Shown one piece after another: positions 32,370-44,223 of a stretch of 64,000 nucleotides of DNA. This stretch comes from Bolinopsis microptera (Eukaryota > Ctenophora > Tentaculata > Lobata > Bolinopsidae): positions 4,876,460 through 4,940,459 of the forward strand of contig NC_087083.1 in the NCBI RefSeq assembly GCF_026151205.1, given 5' to 3'. The notes under the pieces were generated by a model. It searched no databases, was not told the DNA's origin, and saw only the letters and a program-made list of their open reading frames with translations. Position 1 is the first letter of the stretch. Each line of letters starts with the position of its first letter. The position numbers and the translations under genes were made by a program.

Positions 32370-32702
32370 ATTTGACCAAAACCCATAATCATGGGTAGAA
32401 TGAACCGCTGCCAGTGTCTCTCTTTTCCAAACAAAAGAAAATGATATTAATTTGAGGAACCGTCCGCAAATGCAAATTGATACCGAGAATGAAATCGGTC
32501 GCTCGCTTTTCCCATTCATTCACGGCTTACGAATTGTAATAAATAAAGCTTATTGAATAGGAAAAGCGAGCGACCGATTTCATTCTCGGTATCAATTTGC
32601 ATTTGCGGACGGTTCCTCAAATTAATATCATTTTCTTTTGTTTGGAAAAGAGAGACACTGGCAGCGGTTCATTCTACCCATGATTATGGGTTTTGGTCAA
32701 AT
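32370..32702. repeat. Perfect 143-bp inverted repeat
   Basis: Arms 32370-32512 and 32560-32702 are exact reverse complements as read base by base, around a 47-bp spacer. No ORF spans it meaningfully and there are no obvious target duplications. The RNA would form a 143-bp perfect hairpin. Confidence 0.95.
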
Positions 32703-33027
32703 TCTACAATGATAAATATTGTAACACACGTGCGGCGCGCAAAATTCAGGGAAACGTCTTCTGCACTCGTAAATGGAAACCGCGAAATCTTTTTTCATTT
32801 TATTGATCGCGCAAGTACTGGGCCATGAATAATAAAATATATATAATATCGCGCGCGCGATCGATCGATTTATCGCATCGATCACGCGCTCGATCGTGCG
32901 ACGCGAATTTCGCTTATATTTATTACATCTTCAATCTTATATTATTTGTAGGTTTACAACCTACCAGGACGCGCGCCGATTTGGACTCGTCGACGGTCCA
33001 ATATATGGAACAGATATTTTACGAGTA

Positions 33028-33532
33028 CCTTACAAGACTTTTTTGTGGCGGACCAATTTGCGACGACCGAAATTTTGGCGGTCCGAAAATATGGCGAAAT
33101 TGAACAAAGACCGTCACATTTCGGACGTCACAGAAAATAAGGGTATTTTTCATCATTTTTGTGACAGTAAGCAGTAAGGAAATTTTTGAAATTCGGTAAA
33201 ATCATGTTCAAACTTAGTCTGTATTAAGACTGTAAGACTTTCATGTTAGCACATACATGTATTTTAATGCAAATTTAAACTGTATTGCTTGACATTCAAT
33301 TCGTCATTGGTGTGGTGATAATTTGTCCCAAGATGCCAGAATTTATTTATTTATTTTACTTGATATTACTTTTTAGAAACAAAATAAAGCAGTGAAGGCA
33401 CAGTCATTGAAATAAGCTAAAAGATAATGCGACGGATTCTATTACGACGACCGAAATTTTGGCGGTCCGAAAATATGGCGAAATTTTCGGAAAACCGCCA
33501 CATTTCGTACGTTATAAATATGTCTTGTAAGG
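33028..33532. mobile_element. TA-flanked MITE
   Basis: 505 bp with ends CCTTACAAGAC/GTCTTGTAAGG and flanking TA dinucleotides at 33026-33027 and 33533-33534. The inverted partner arm at about 38374-38395 holds the same surrounding sequence without the element and with a single TA, i.e. the empty site. TA duplication suggests Tc1/mariner-type mobilisation. Internal phrases (gacgaccgaaattttggcgg) occur twice, near 33061 and 33447. Confidence 0.85.
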
Positions 33533-33939
33533 TATCACCCGTTAATATATTATAAGCTGTTAGTGAAGTCAATCCTGATCAAAATATTCACTTCAATCCC
33601 GTGATTCTCGAAAAACTGGATTACAGAAAATCGGGATTCCCGGAAGCAATTTCAAATTTGCGCTTATGCCTTATATCTGCATTGTGCATGCTTGTCATAC
33701 GTTGTATGACCCGCCTGTATCGTAGAAACTCTACAAGGGTCCGGGTAGTGAAAGTGAAACGACCGTGGGTGGTGGGGTCACAACGTGATACAAGTGCATG
33801 TCCCTTAGCTCTGTTTCAGTGATCCAGAGACCAGATTGTCCCGATGTTCAAAATCCCCAGTTCATGGCAGCAGATATAACGCAATCGGCCACTAACTGAC
33901 GAAGATTTTGTTATTTCTGATGAAGACAGTATATCCGAT

Positions 33940-34850
33940 ATCGGCTATTTTTGCAATCTCGCCCGATTCGGGTTGTGGACCAGATCACAGATGGAGTTCC
34001 AGTCTGTCTTCTCAAGACATGTGCTCAAGAACTGTGCCAACCTATTACATCTATCTGGACGGAACCATACACCCTGGGACTTGTACCCAAATTCTATAAG
34101 GAGACACACATTCCTCCTCTCTACAAAAAGGGAAACCGGGCACATGCAGTGAACTACCGTCCCGTTGCCCTCACTTCACACATCATCAATATCTATGAGC
34201 GCATTCTACGGAGCACCTTGGTCAATGGTCAAGTACTTGGATGAAAATGAAATTCGGTTTGATAATCAACATGGATTTCGTTCAGGAAGGAGCTGTTTGA
34301 CTCAGCTTCTTAGCCATTTCGATGACATGATCATGAGAGGCCTTTTGAGTGGGTCAGATACTGATACAATATATCTAGACTTTGCGAAGGCCTTCGACAA
34401 AGTGGACCATCGTCTTCTCATTGATAAATTGCAAAAGTATGGATTCAACGGAAGGATTCTTAAGTGGCTGGAGTTGTTGTTCTGAACGGGGTGTCTTCCT
34501 TCGCAGCCTTGGTTATCAGTGGTATCCCCCAAGGAATCGATCTTGGACCCATCCTTTTTATACTCTTTATAGATGACATGAAGCTTTGTGTGACTGGTTC
34601 AATTATAAGATTATAAGATTCTTTGCTGATGACACCCGTTTACTGAAGCACATATATATACAGAACAGGATGTTATCGTTCTTCAGCAAGATCTCGACCA
34701 TGTTATTGCTTGGGCCAAACGTAATAACATAGTTTTACATGAGGATAAATTTGAGCTCCTTATAGTTCACCGGGGGAATCCTAATGAGAGTCCATGTATG
34801 AGCTGCCTTCTGTATTAACAAGTGAAAGGCTTAACTGAGGTCCACAAACT
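33940..34850 (+). pseudogene. Decayed LINE reverse transcriptase
   Basis: Coding sense shifts between frames, showing frameshifts and stops. It includes PPLYKKGNRAHAVNYRPVAL, FDNQHGFRSGRSCLTQLLSH, IYLDFAKAFDKVDHRLLIDK, a damaged region for the PQG motif and a later FADDTRLLK. The order is that of a Jockey/CR1-like RT. It is dead and lies within the arms of the composite element. Confidence 0.85.
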
Positions 34851-35146
34851 TTAGATTGTGCATTGGCGACTTATACAAGTATTACTGGCCAAACTATCAT
34901 CTTTCCCTCACTTTTCTCCTAAAATATATTAATAATTTAATTACCAAAAATCATACGTTCATAAAGTTATACGTTCATAAAGCTACGATAAACAAAAATA
35001 ATAATAATTACAAAAGAACAACTTCAAACACGACAGCAGGGGATTCCAACAAAACACAGCACACAAAACTAGTGTAAACTAACAACCACAGTCACCTTCC
35101 CAGTTCCAGTACTACACCGCTACACGTCATGCATCACAATGTAGAA

Positions 35147-37452
35147 CTAGGAGCTAGAAGTGAGGTGACGGGGTAATCGGTTCTCAAACAAGTAGTCAAG
35201 TGTACTGATCATGTCAAACTTCTCCTGAAATCCATGTTTTTCAGCTATTCGTCGGAATTTGTTACTCAACAGCTTCCTATCAAAACCTAATTTAATAAAC
35301 GCGTTTAACATCAGTTCAACCCGTTTCCTAAAGCCTTCAAACTGATTACAAATTCTAAAAAATCTGACTAGTTGCGACCCAAAAACTCCAATAAGTACAT
35401 CTCTGGACATATTACTACATTTAGGGGCATATTGGACTATATTAAAAGGGAAATCGTCCCGTTTATCATAAACTTCTACAATAAAATAACCTTCAACTAT
35501 AGAGATATTCAAATCTAGGACATGAGCACTAGTGTCCTCGGTGTTCTCCTTATTAAGAGTTAAACTATCAGGATAAATATTGGCTACATGCTCCTGGAAG
35601 ACACCATCAGAATTAATAGTAGTAATGTCATCAATTAACCTAAACGTGTTATTAAGTCTCTTAGCGCTATAATAATCAATCCTATAGAGTTTATCTAAAT
35701 ATTTATACTCATAATAAAAAAGTGTAAGATTAGCAATAAAGGGTCCTGGGTTTACCCCAATAGGGACACCAATAATCTGTCTAAAAGTCATATTCCCCAT
35801 GCTAAAATATGAATTATCTAAAATAAAATCAATAGTATTAATAAGAGTATCCACGTTAAAACGGAAGGTGTTTTCACGTGGATTCTTGACCCATGCAAAA
35901 CCACTTTCATATATTGAAATATACGGACACTTACTGTGTTTAAAGTCTAAATTAACGACATCTTTAAGAGCTACTTTGATCTCATCATGTCTGAGATGTA
36001 CAAAGTCGAAAAGTCATAGGTTTGGACATTACGAGCCCTATCAGACTCCATTATATAGCTATTAAAACAATCTAAAATAGGCGCATTATTGTCAATAATC
36101 CAATTACGCTTAATCCCAGTCACTTTAAACAGCATGCGTGAATAACTACAAATTTGACTGTAGACAGCTTTAAGTCCAAGAGTAAGGCGCTGTGCAATTG
36201 GTTTAACTGTACAGCAAGCGTAAGACACTACAAACCGCTGAGAAAACTTGGGTTTATGGAATTTAGGGAAAAGTACTATATGGGGTAAAACATCGTCCTT
36301 ATTCGTATCATCAATATTTAACACATCCTTCATAAAAGTTTTCTGTAACTTACAAATCTCCTGGGTATTGGATTCCGTGATATGAGAATATGAAATAGAA
36401 TTAGTCATACATTCATTCAAAATGGTATCTAAATAAAAACGTTTACAAATTATAGCGACATTTTTCGATGCCTTGTCCACGGGACAAATAACAAAATATT
36501 TATGAAAATATTCCAGCTCCGCTTCAACAAATGGGTCAGAAAAGACTGAAACCACATCACTGCTACGTTTATATCGCTTTTTTAAACAATCAACGGCATC
36601 AGTTAGTAATTCTCGGAATTTCTCCTTCCACCCATCAAAGCAGACTAAAGCTACTTTCTCCTTTTCACTCCAACTCTTAACAAACTTATCTAAATTCTCT
36701 AAAATAGTACGTTGAGCAAAATTAAAATCTAGAACTGCGGGTTCCTTGAAACTAGGCCCTTTAGAAATAATATTCCTTAGCATCTGATTACTAATAATAG
36801 AAACATCCCCTGTAGCGACATGATTACAATCGCCGTTAATATATTCCTCATGCTTATTACATATACAATCATAATCTTCAATACACTTAAAATCGTTAAC
36901 CGTATCATTATAATTAAATAATTTACTAGATATTTTAGGCGTGTTAGTGAATACAACTGAAGGTTCATTAATATTACATTGGCTAATATAGGACTTTAAA
37001 GATTTATCCCTGAAAATTCTGGGTAAATTTATCATATCAATAGCCTTATTAACAAATTTAACTTTAAACATGAATTTCTGTTTCTTTTTAGAAACTTTAG
37101 GGCATTTCCATACATTAAACGGCTTAATTTTATACATTAAAAGATCTGTAATCACAAAATGGGCATGTCTGCGTAGAATATCATGCTTCAAAACATTATC
37201 ATTAAAAACATTATCTAAATATAATTCTCTAACTTTATTCAGTTTATCACGTTTCAAAGGGAATAAAATACGTTTAGTTTTAGTAATACATGAGGTATGA
37301 AAAGGTTCATTAACAATCAATAGTAAACTATTTACGATATTTAAAACATCGATACTGCCAGACCCACTACTCCAAGACCTCCTTCTCCTGCTCTTCAAGG
37401 AAGTAAACTTAGCAAATTCACAATTGTAATAACCTTTGTCAAACACAAACAT
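35147..37452 (-). pseudogene. Penelope-like reverse transcriptase, one frameshift
   Basis: Two frames, 35971-37452 (493 codons) and 35147-35854, join if one base is compensated near 35990-36000, giving roughly 770 residues. Visible in order: an N-terminal region with CFDGWKEKFRELL, CPVDKASKNVAIICK, LFPKFHKPKFSQRFV, the QTYDFSTLY motif with the first catalytic Asp, IGVPIGVNPGPFIANLTLFY, FRLIDDITT in place of YxDD, then VYDKRDDFPFNIVQY. The (K/D)xP...(Y/F)DFSTLY...RxxDD order is that of Penelope-type and related RTs rather than LINE RTs. No GIY-YIG endonuclease follows before the stop at 35147. Apart from the single shift the ORF is open, so inactivation is recent or the shift is programmed or an assembly error. 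Confidence 0.65.
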
Positions 37453-38465
37453 ACAAGGTGTCTGGCCTGACCTCTAGTAGGTAGTATGCATGTGATGGGG
37501 GTGATTCTGAATGATTCTTCAAAAATACATCGATTAAAGTTGGTTTGAACTGCCTGGGGCCCTTTCAGAAATATCTCGAAGTTTCGGTGTACGGCGATGT
37601 AGTACTAGTACTCCGTTTTCTGAAGAGCTACTCAGCATTTTACGAAACACTGACGTAAGACCTGTAACACTATACTCTACTGCGGTACATCACGTGGTCT
37701 GACTTATTACCAATGTGGTATTCAAGTGACCTGCATATTATCTCAGTAACATAATATTATAAGCCTACTCTAGCGCGTCACGGGACAGTGGGACACCACG
37801 TGACAGTACCACGTGACTCACGACAGAGCATTCCTCTCTGATTACATTATTACATTATTCTACTCACAATCTTTGTCTTGAGCTCACCGTGCTGTTTTCT
37901 TTATTGTTTAAACTCGCACTCTCGTTATCTTCAACTGTGTTTCTTTGATTTCCGGACTTAAAGTTGATCATCTTGGGCGTTTGATACATATCTGGTAGGT
38001 TAGTATATTGATATATATCTGGTACTTGGTAGGTTATATAATTATCATACCATATTATGTGGACCCAAATTCTTATCTAAATTGATTTGTGACCTGTACT
38101 GCAAAAATGACCATCGATAGCTATAATTAGATAAAAAGAATCGTTTCATGGTACAGTTAATAGTCACTGATAGAAGTTGGAACAGTGCCAATCATCAGTG
38201 CCCGAATTATCATCTGTCCGCCTAATTCGAGCGTTTTACCAATTTGATATAATGTAATGCTTCTGCTTGTCAGCTGAGCACCTTTTTCGGAAACTAAATA
38301 AAAACTCACAAGTAATTTAAATATGATGATTATCATCTTATATTTATCGTTCAAACTATAAAGTACCTGACCTTAACGGGTGATACTCGTAAAATATCTG
38401 TTCCATATATTGGACCGTCGACGAGTCCAACTCGGCGCGCGTCCTGGTAGGTTGTAAATCTACAA

Positions 38466-40469
38466 ACCTGACCATATTCCATAAGATGTTGAATGTTCAC
38501 GATTGTTGATGATCGCAAACATTTTCAGACAGAGGTATCCAGTGGTATACGAGTGACAAGCTTCATTACTGAGGCATTGAATCTACTTCCTAACTGTGTT
38601 ATTACGAATCAAGAAGAACCTAGTACACAAATTTCAAGTGAGTTCCTTTGCTTTACAACCTATTTTATAAGGCCTCCTTTTTTTATTAACAATTCTGTTA
38701 TTAATAATTTTATTTCACTATTCGTGTAATTCTCATTTTACTCGTTTTGTGGTTTAATTTACTAATCTACAAGTTTATTCTCCGTGATATGTAATCACAG
38801 CACGATTTACTATTATTATTAATTAACATTATGTTTAATATTTTAGGTACTGGACCCAGGCCTGCAATCATTCAGCGTTTATAACTTCTTCCTATTAACT
38901 GTAAAGCTCAACACCAACCTTTACATTAAGGTAAATATACATTTGTTTAGTTCATATTCCGATATTAGTCTTGAATGATGACTCCTGATTCACATTTACA
39001 AATATTAATAGCTTGAACGGGCTGAGTAAGTTACATCCGAATCCCGACGGCACTCTCGCCGCACTCTCGTGGCACTATGCAGGCGGCACTCTCGCGGCAT
39101 AGTAGCGACTTAGTGCCAACTTGTAATAATGTTCGCTTCAAAGTATTACCCTTTATTTACTAGCTTTGTCAATCGCTCTATCAGCATCATCTGATGACGT
39201 GTCACATGCTATTAAATTATGGGCGTTCCGATAACATTCCGGCAGGATACACTTGAGGTATCACATTATAGAGATAACGAGTCCTACAGATGTTCTAGAA
39301 TCTGGATTGGTATGACGTAGACATAAATTAGGACGTGAGGTGTGCCGTGTGTCATGTGAAATGTGAATGTTACGTTGTACCTAGCAAACAAGTCACAGAA
39401 CAAGGTACCTATATAAGACGAGCTCCATAGGAAAATAGTGTCAGTTATCTGTTCTATCAACTTTATACTTCTCAGCGTGGTGGCCCAAGGACCCACGTAA
39501 CGTTCCCTCCACCATTCTTCCATAGCACATAGTTGTACTTTATCTTTCCAAATTAAGCCTCATCGTTAGTTGTTAGCATTGTGTGAATTAGCCTTCCTTT
39601 TTAAAGAATTATAATATTGATATTAATATTTGTGTGCAATTCTCACTACTCGTTTTGTGGTTAAATTTACTATTACTATAATACACAGCTCCATGGCACC
39701 AGGCGGCAGGCACGCTATTTTTAAGCTGTAAGATTAAAAAAACTCACGCGGAGTATATCAAATTTCAGTGATAAGGATCAAAACAACTTCAAACTTATTC
39801 GAGCAACTACTTCCTAACTGTAATCTATCTTGTGACTTCACAAGATAGATTCATTTATATAATTTTAATGATTGTTCAGGTGGGAAATAACTATCATAGA
39901 ACCGCGATACTAAATTAATGATGAATCATGAAAGTATACTAGTCTGAGAAAAAATGATATGGAGTATGGACTAAGAGATTTCAGATCTGAAAAGGCTATA
40001 ACCGGGAAGCATTTAATCTAAAATCAACACGGAAATTGGGTACAGTCCGACCGGCTATTAACTTGACTCATGAATGTTATGTAATTTTTGCAATATATAA
40101 AGATAAAATTAGCATCTACATTCTACATGTATAACTAGAAGCGCCACAATTTTTGGGAAAAGGGGTTACAAAAGGGAGCATAATAAATGTTATCATTAAT
40201 TTTTGGAATCAACACACTGCTTTATACAAACAAAATCGTCTCTTTTCAACAAAGTAATAAACATTTTATCGGCTCTTATTATTTGACGCTGCTCCTAATA
40301 TATTATAATTCGAAAAGATCTGGCTTTTGACGCATCAGTTACACAGTTATATAACTACTGTTTTATAGGAAAATAAGGAAACACACCACTGAAACAAACC
40401 TCGGACCCTCTATTCAATTCAAGGCACTAAACGCAAAACGACCACTGAACGACCACTGAACAAGTAAGT
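38466..40469. other. Intergenic, two orphan exon-like pieces
   Basis: Pieces at about 38527-38639 and 38848-38931 have acceptor and donor signals and open frames but join to give an early stop and match nothing that I know. A phrase around tactcgttttgtggtt recurs at about 38740 and 39647, suggesting a diverged duplication. Nothing else is supported. Confidence 0.35.
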
Positions 40470-40471
40470 CA

Positions 40472-40850
40472 TTGAAATGAAATGAAATGAAATGAAATGA
40501 AATGAAATGAAATGAAATGAAAATGAAATGAAATGAAATGAAATGAAATGAACTGAAATGAAATGAAATGAAATGAAATGAAATGAAATGAAATGAAATG
40601 AAATGAAATGAAATGAAATGAAATGAAATGAAATGAAATGAAATGAAATGAAATGAAATGAAATGAAATGAAATGAAATGAAATGAAATGAAATGAAATG
40701 AAATGAAATGAAATGAAATGAAATGAAATGAAATGAAATGAAATGAAATGAAATGAAATGAAATGAAATGAAATGAAATGAAATGAAATGAAATGAAATG
40801 AAATGAAATGAAATGAAATGAAATGAAATGAAATGAAATGAAATGAAATG
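40472..40850. repeat. Pentanucleotide microsatellite (gaaat)n
   Basis: About 75 copies of gaaat (tttca on the other strand), nearly pure for over 300 bp, with one six-base unit near 40521 and one gaact variant near 40552. All minus-strand open frames across it are repeat artefacts. Confidence 0.98.
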
Positions 40851-41218
40851 ATGTGCTTGTATACCGCCCATATTGTTAGCAACTGACACAAGTGTCAGGT
40901 ACTAACCATGTCAGAGCGGTTCTAAAGGGCGAAGTGAAAATATCCAGCAACAAACAACTAATCATCTCAAAAACAAATCTATTCAGGAAAATTAAAACTA
41001 TAAATTCATCATATAGTAATCATAGGAAGATTCTTGATATATATATCACACTACGAATAACAATAAACCACCAGAAAACACTTCAAAAGTAACATAATAT
41101 ACTTATAGGAATCATAGGAAGGTTTATTAATATATTAATACACTTTGCACTAATAAATAAAGATACACCCTCGGCCCTCCAGGCTCCAACAAATCATAAG
41201 AACAAAGAAAAAACAGCA

Positions 41219-41697
41219 CTAATCACATACGTTCATATAAATAATTTTAAGGCTACCTTTAAAACTGCCTTCGTTGCGTAGTGATCGTATCTCCCAGGGA
41301 AGTGAGTTCCATGCAGTTGGTGCGTAGTTGGTGAATCGACGTTGATCAATCCTACTATTTGTAGTTTTATAATTACAGTAGTCGAGCTACAGTAATTTTA
41401 GAAATAGCTTCTTTCAGAAGATTAGGTAGGACTTCACTCAATTGTCTCTTAATTATGTTTTCTAGTGTTTGGCTGTCCTGTTCCGGAAGGGGGACAAGTG
41501 AGGTCTTTGATAGATCAATAGCTCTGGAGTCTGGTTGCAATGATGTATAGTTCTTTACAAAGCTTGAAAATATGTTCTTTCTTGTTGCTGGAGGCTATAT
41601 TTGTTAAATCTTTTGCTTGGTGAATTGTTTTCTTACCTTGAAAGGAATTTTCGTTGATTAGGTCGAGCTCCTCTTCCAGTTTCTTCAAGTCATCCAT
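41219..41697 (-). pseudogene. Rearranged LINE remnant
   Basis: At the left, codons from 41386 down to the stop at 41219 encode a LINE ORF2 tail (RRFTNYAPTAWNSLPWEIRS followed by a GSFKGSLK phrase), the conserved region after the thumb in CR1-type ORF2 proteins. At the right (41387-41697) a charged coiled-coil-like protein start, MDDLKKLEEELDL, has one frameshift near 41520 and reads like an ORF1. The RT between them is missing, so this is an internally deleted copy. Confidence 0.6.
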
Positions 41698-42006
41698 ACT
41701 CCATATCTGCTAATGAAATCAAGGTCCTATACCCAAGATAAGCTGTAAGTTTTTAGAAAAACTTAAACAGCTACAGTAACGTAGATCTGGGTGTGTATGG
41801 TAACAATAGAAACCTCAAATTATTTGTTATATAGTAGTGTTGAAAGTATTAAAACTTAAAAATATTAATTGAAATTTAGTAATTATGTACCACGAGAGCT
41901 GTGTGATAATATAAGAACCTAAGTTGATCCTGGAATCTTCGATCTTTCAATCTGCATCGATCCCCCTTACAGCTGATTTCATTTCAGATATATCAATTGA
42001 TCAACA

Positions 42007-44223
42007 ATGGATAACTATTTGGAAATAGGCAAACAAATATACGAAGAATATTGCTCAACGGCTGAAAACCTGCCCACAATGCTTCCAAGAGCACCAGAGC
42101 AGACCTACATTGATGTATATCCAGATGAAGATCAGCCCGGTCTCAGCTTTACAGATGACGTCAGACGACATCAATTAGGCTACGAGACCGAAGTTAAGGT
42201 GTATAGGGCTTTAGAAGAGGTAGATGGAAACTTTATTGTTCTTCACAGCTTCAATTACACGCATCATCAATATCGTTTGTGTGCAGGTAAAAGTCATATC
42301 CGAAGAAGATGTTCTAAATGTAAAGGCAAGAATGCAGAAAATCAGGAGGGGGTTTGTGACTTTCTCATCATTTGTGCGGACAGTTTCATTATCATCGAGG
42401 TAAAGAACATGGATAATGTTGGAGAGGTTGTGGAATGTGAACCAGACTTCCACCTGTGTTCAATTGGCGAGGACTGGCAACCTCAGTGTAACAGAGACCA
42501 GCAGTTGAAAGCATTGAATGGAACGTTCCAGAAATCAGTCAAACAAAGAAACAAGATTGTTGAACTGATCGAGTGTATGGATAAAGATGCAAAAATTCTT
42601 CAGTTCACTGCCTATCCTAATTTTAGTAAACAGTTTAAAGATGAGTTTCAATTTAGTGAGATGACAGGACTCCGGTTAAGTGATGATGAACTGTCGACTA
42701 TCATATTTGAAGAAGATTTATCCACTTTTAATGCTTGGTGGAAAGACAATGTAACTGTGGCCATATCATCCGTCAGAAGATTTCCTGAAGAAACGGTATC
42801 GAATACAGAAATGCCAATATCTGGATACAACCAGGATTCTCATGAGAAAGCAAGGAACATTTTACTAGCCATATGGGCCACAGAAATACGCAGGTGTGAT
42901 AAATCCAAGTGCAGTTTAGCACGATGTATTTTTGATATCAACAAACAACTTAGGGAAGGTCGCATTACTTTCGAGCCTAAAAGAGGTGAACAACGTAATC
43001 ATAATCCCGGTGTGGTAAAAGCTCCTGATGTCATAAGCCGCTATGTTGGAATTTTAAACCTCACTATAGAACAAAGTGTAGTGTTCGAAAGAGACGAAAA
43101 CCTGCAATGGATAAATGGACCTGCGGAGGCAGGTAGAACTGTAATATTATGTGGTAAAATGTTACAACTTATACAATCTGACGCGAATAATAAAGTTGTG
43201 TTATTAAAATACAATGGAGAGGGCAACAACTCTCAACATTATCAGAGTGCATTGAAAAATTGTAGTGTAGAATACGAGGTGATTAACTATCGCAATTTTG
43301 ATGATCGAGTAGCAGAGAGCAACTGTCCAGTTATCATAGTCGAGATAACACGTTATCTTCATGTGCAACAATTGATTGAACGACTCAGTGGAGTTAGTGA
43401 CCGTCATTTGTTTTTGGACGATGTACAGGTGACTTGGTACCGTAGCACAGCTGAAGAGTGTACTGATCTAATAGATTTGTTGTTAGAGTTGTCGTCAAAT
43501 AAATGTGTATGGATAGGGTGTGACTTTTCACAGGCTTGGGTATTTCTAGGCCCAAAGTATACTATAGATTTCGCTAATGTACTGGTTCGCAAACTATCGA
43601 CTAGTCAGCGAGCAAATTTATCGAGAAGTCTTACAATTAGCAGTGATTTGTACAATATTCTATATGTGATAAGAGATACATTTATTAGACTGTCTAGGCT
43701 ATCTTCTGACTCTGAGAGATTTGATGATGTTCTTTTGGAAATTGTATCACCCGACCTCGCACAAGGGCATTTTATTCATGGGCCAATACCCGTCATACAT
43801 GCTTTCAATAACTATGATATAGGACCGATTGGTCATGCATTTTGTATTGAATTAGATGAAATGTGTAAAAATGATGAAATGAATTATTCTGAAATGGGTA
43901 TCGTTTACAATGATGACAGGAGAGATATAAGAATGTTAATTAAAGACGTTGTTGATAGACGATGTATTAACTCTGAATATAAGATAGCAATTTGCCACAG
44001 TAGGAAGAGTTTTTCTGCTGAGTGGCCAGCAGTAATTGTATTGCACAAAGTGTGCAGGTACATTGAGAAAGACTTGATCACACTTCAATTAGAAATATCC
44101 AGAGCCCGTGTTTACTGCTCTGTTCTTTTATACCCAGAGAAGGGTAAAGATTTAGGCGATTATGGACATATTTCAGATATTTTAGATAAACTGAAGGGTC
44201 GTGCACGCATTTTAAAATATTGA
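42007..44223 (+). CDS. NERD nuclease / SF1 helicase-like protein, copy 1 (degenerate ATPase)
   Basis: Single-exon ORF of 738 residues. Residues about 55-215 form a NERD-type PD-(D/E)xK nuclease domain: YETEVKVYRALEE, then CDFLIICADSFIIIEVKNM with D118, E131 and K133 in catalytic positions. From about residue 340 an SF1 helicase-like ATPase follows, but its Walker A is GPAEAGRT (371-378), lacking the invariant Lys and one Gly. Walker B is LFLDDVQ, motif III WIGCDFSQAW, the LRNT-like motif is changed to LTIS, and a C-terminal EWPAVIV...EISRARVYC corresponds to motifs V-VI. It probably cannot hydrolyse ATP but may keep nuclease activity. A splice acceptor (tttcatttcag, to 41987) precedes the ATG by 19 bases. 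The paralogue lies 2.4 kb downstream. Confidence 0.82.
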   Translation: MDNYLEIGKQIYEEYCSTAENLPTMLPRAPEQTYIDVYPDEDQPGLSFTDDVRRHQLGYETEVKVYRALEEVDGNFIVLHSFNYTHHQYRLCAGKSHIRRRCSKCKGKNAENQEGVCDFLIICADSFIIIEVKNMDNVGEVVECEPDFHLCSIGEDWQPQCNRDQQLKALNGTFQKSVKQRNKIVELIECMDKDAKILQFTAYPNFSKQFKDEFQFSEMTGLRLSDDELSTIIFEEDLSTFNAWWKDNVTVAISSVRRFPEETVSNTEMPISGYNQDSHEKARNILLAIWATEIRRCDKSKCSLARCIFDINKQLREGRITFEPKRGEQRNHNPGVVKAPDVISRYVGILNLTIEQSVVFERDENLQWINGPAEAGRTVILCGKMLQLIQSDANNKVVLLKYNGEGNNSQHYQSALKNCSVEYEVINYRNFDDRVAESNCPVIIVEITRYLHVQQLIERLSGVSDRHLFLDDVQVTWYRSTAEECTDLIDLLLELSSNKCVWIGCDFSQAWVFLGPKYTIDFANVLVRKLSTSQRANLSRSLTISSDLYNILYVIRDTFIRLSRLSSDSERFDDVLLEIVSPDLAQGHFIHGPIPVIHAFNNYDIGPIGHAFCIELDEMCKNDEMNYSEMGIVYNDDRRDIRMLIKDVVDRRCINSEYKIAICHSRKSFSAEWPAVIVLHKVCRYIEKDLITLQLEISRARVYCSVLLYPEKGKDLGDYGHISDILDKLKGRARILKY

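Larger units (their letters stand above)
32951..38465. mobile_element. Composite element with ~100-bp inverted arms around RT genes
   Basis: A segment starting aggtttacaacctaccagga at about 32948 and running to about 33546 (minus a MITE inserted at 33028-33532) recurs in reverse at about 38374-38466. Together the arms enclose an old LINE fragment and the Penelope-like ORF. Inverted terminal copies are known around Penelope-like elements, but these arms lie about 0.9 kb beyond the ORF, so a link to that element is only inferred. Confidence 0.55.

Noticed and set aside
38527-38931. Two exon-like pieces that might form a gene
   Set aside because: Joining them gives a stop after about 13 codons, and no family resemblance was found.
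40419-40891. Minus-strand ORFs of repeated ISFHF
   Set aside because: Pure product of the gaaat pentanucleotide array.
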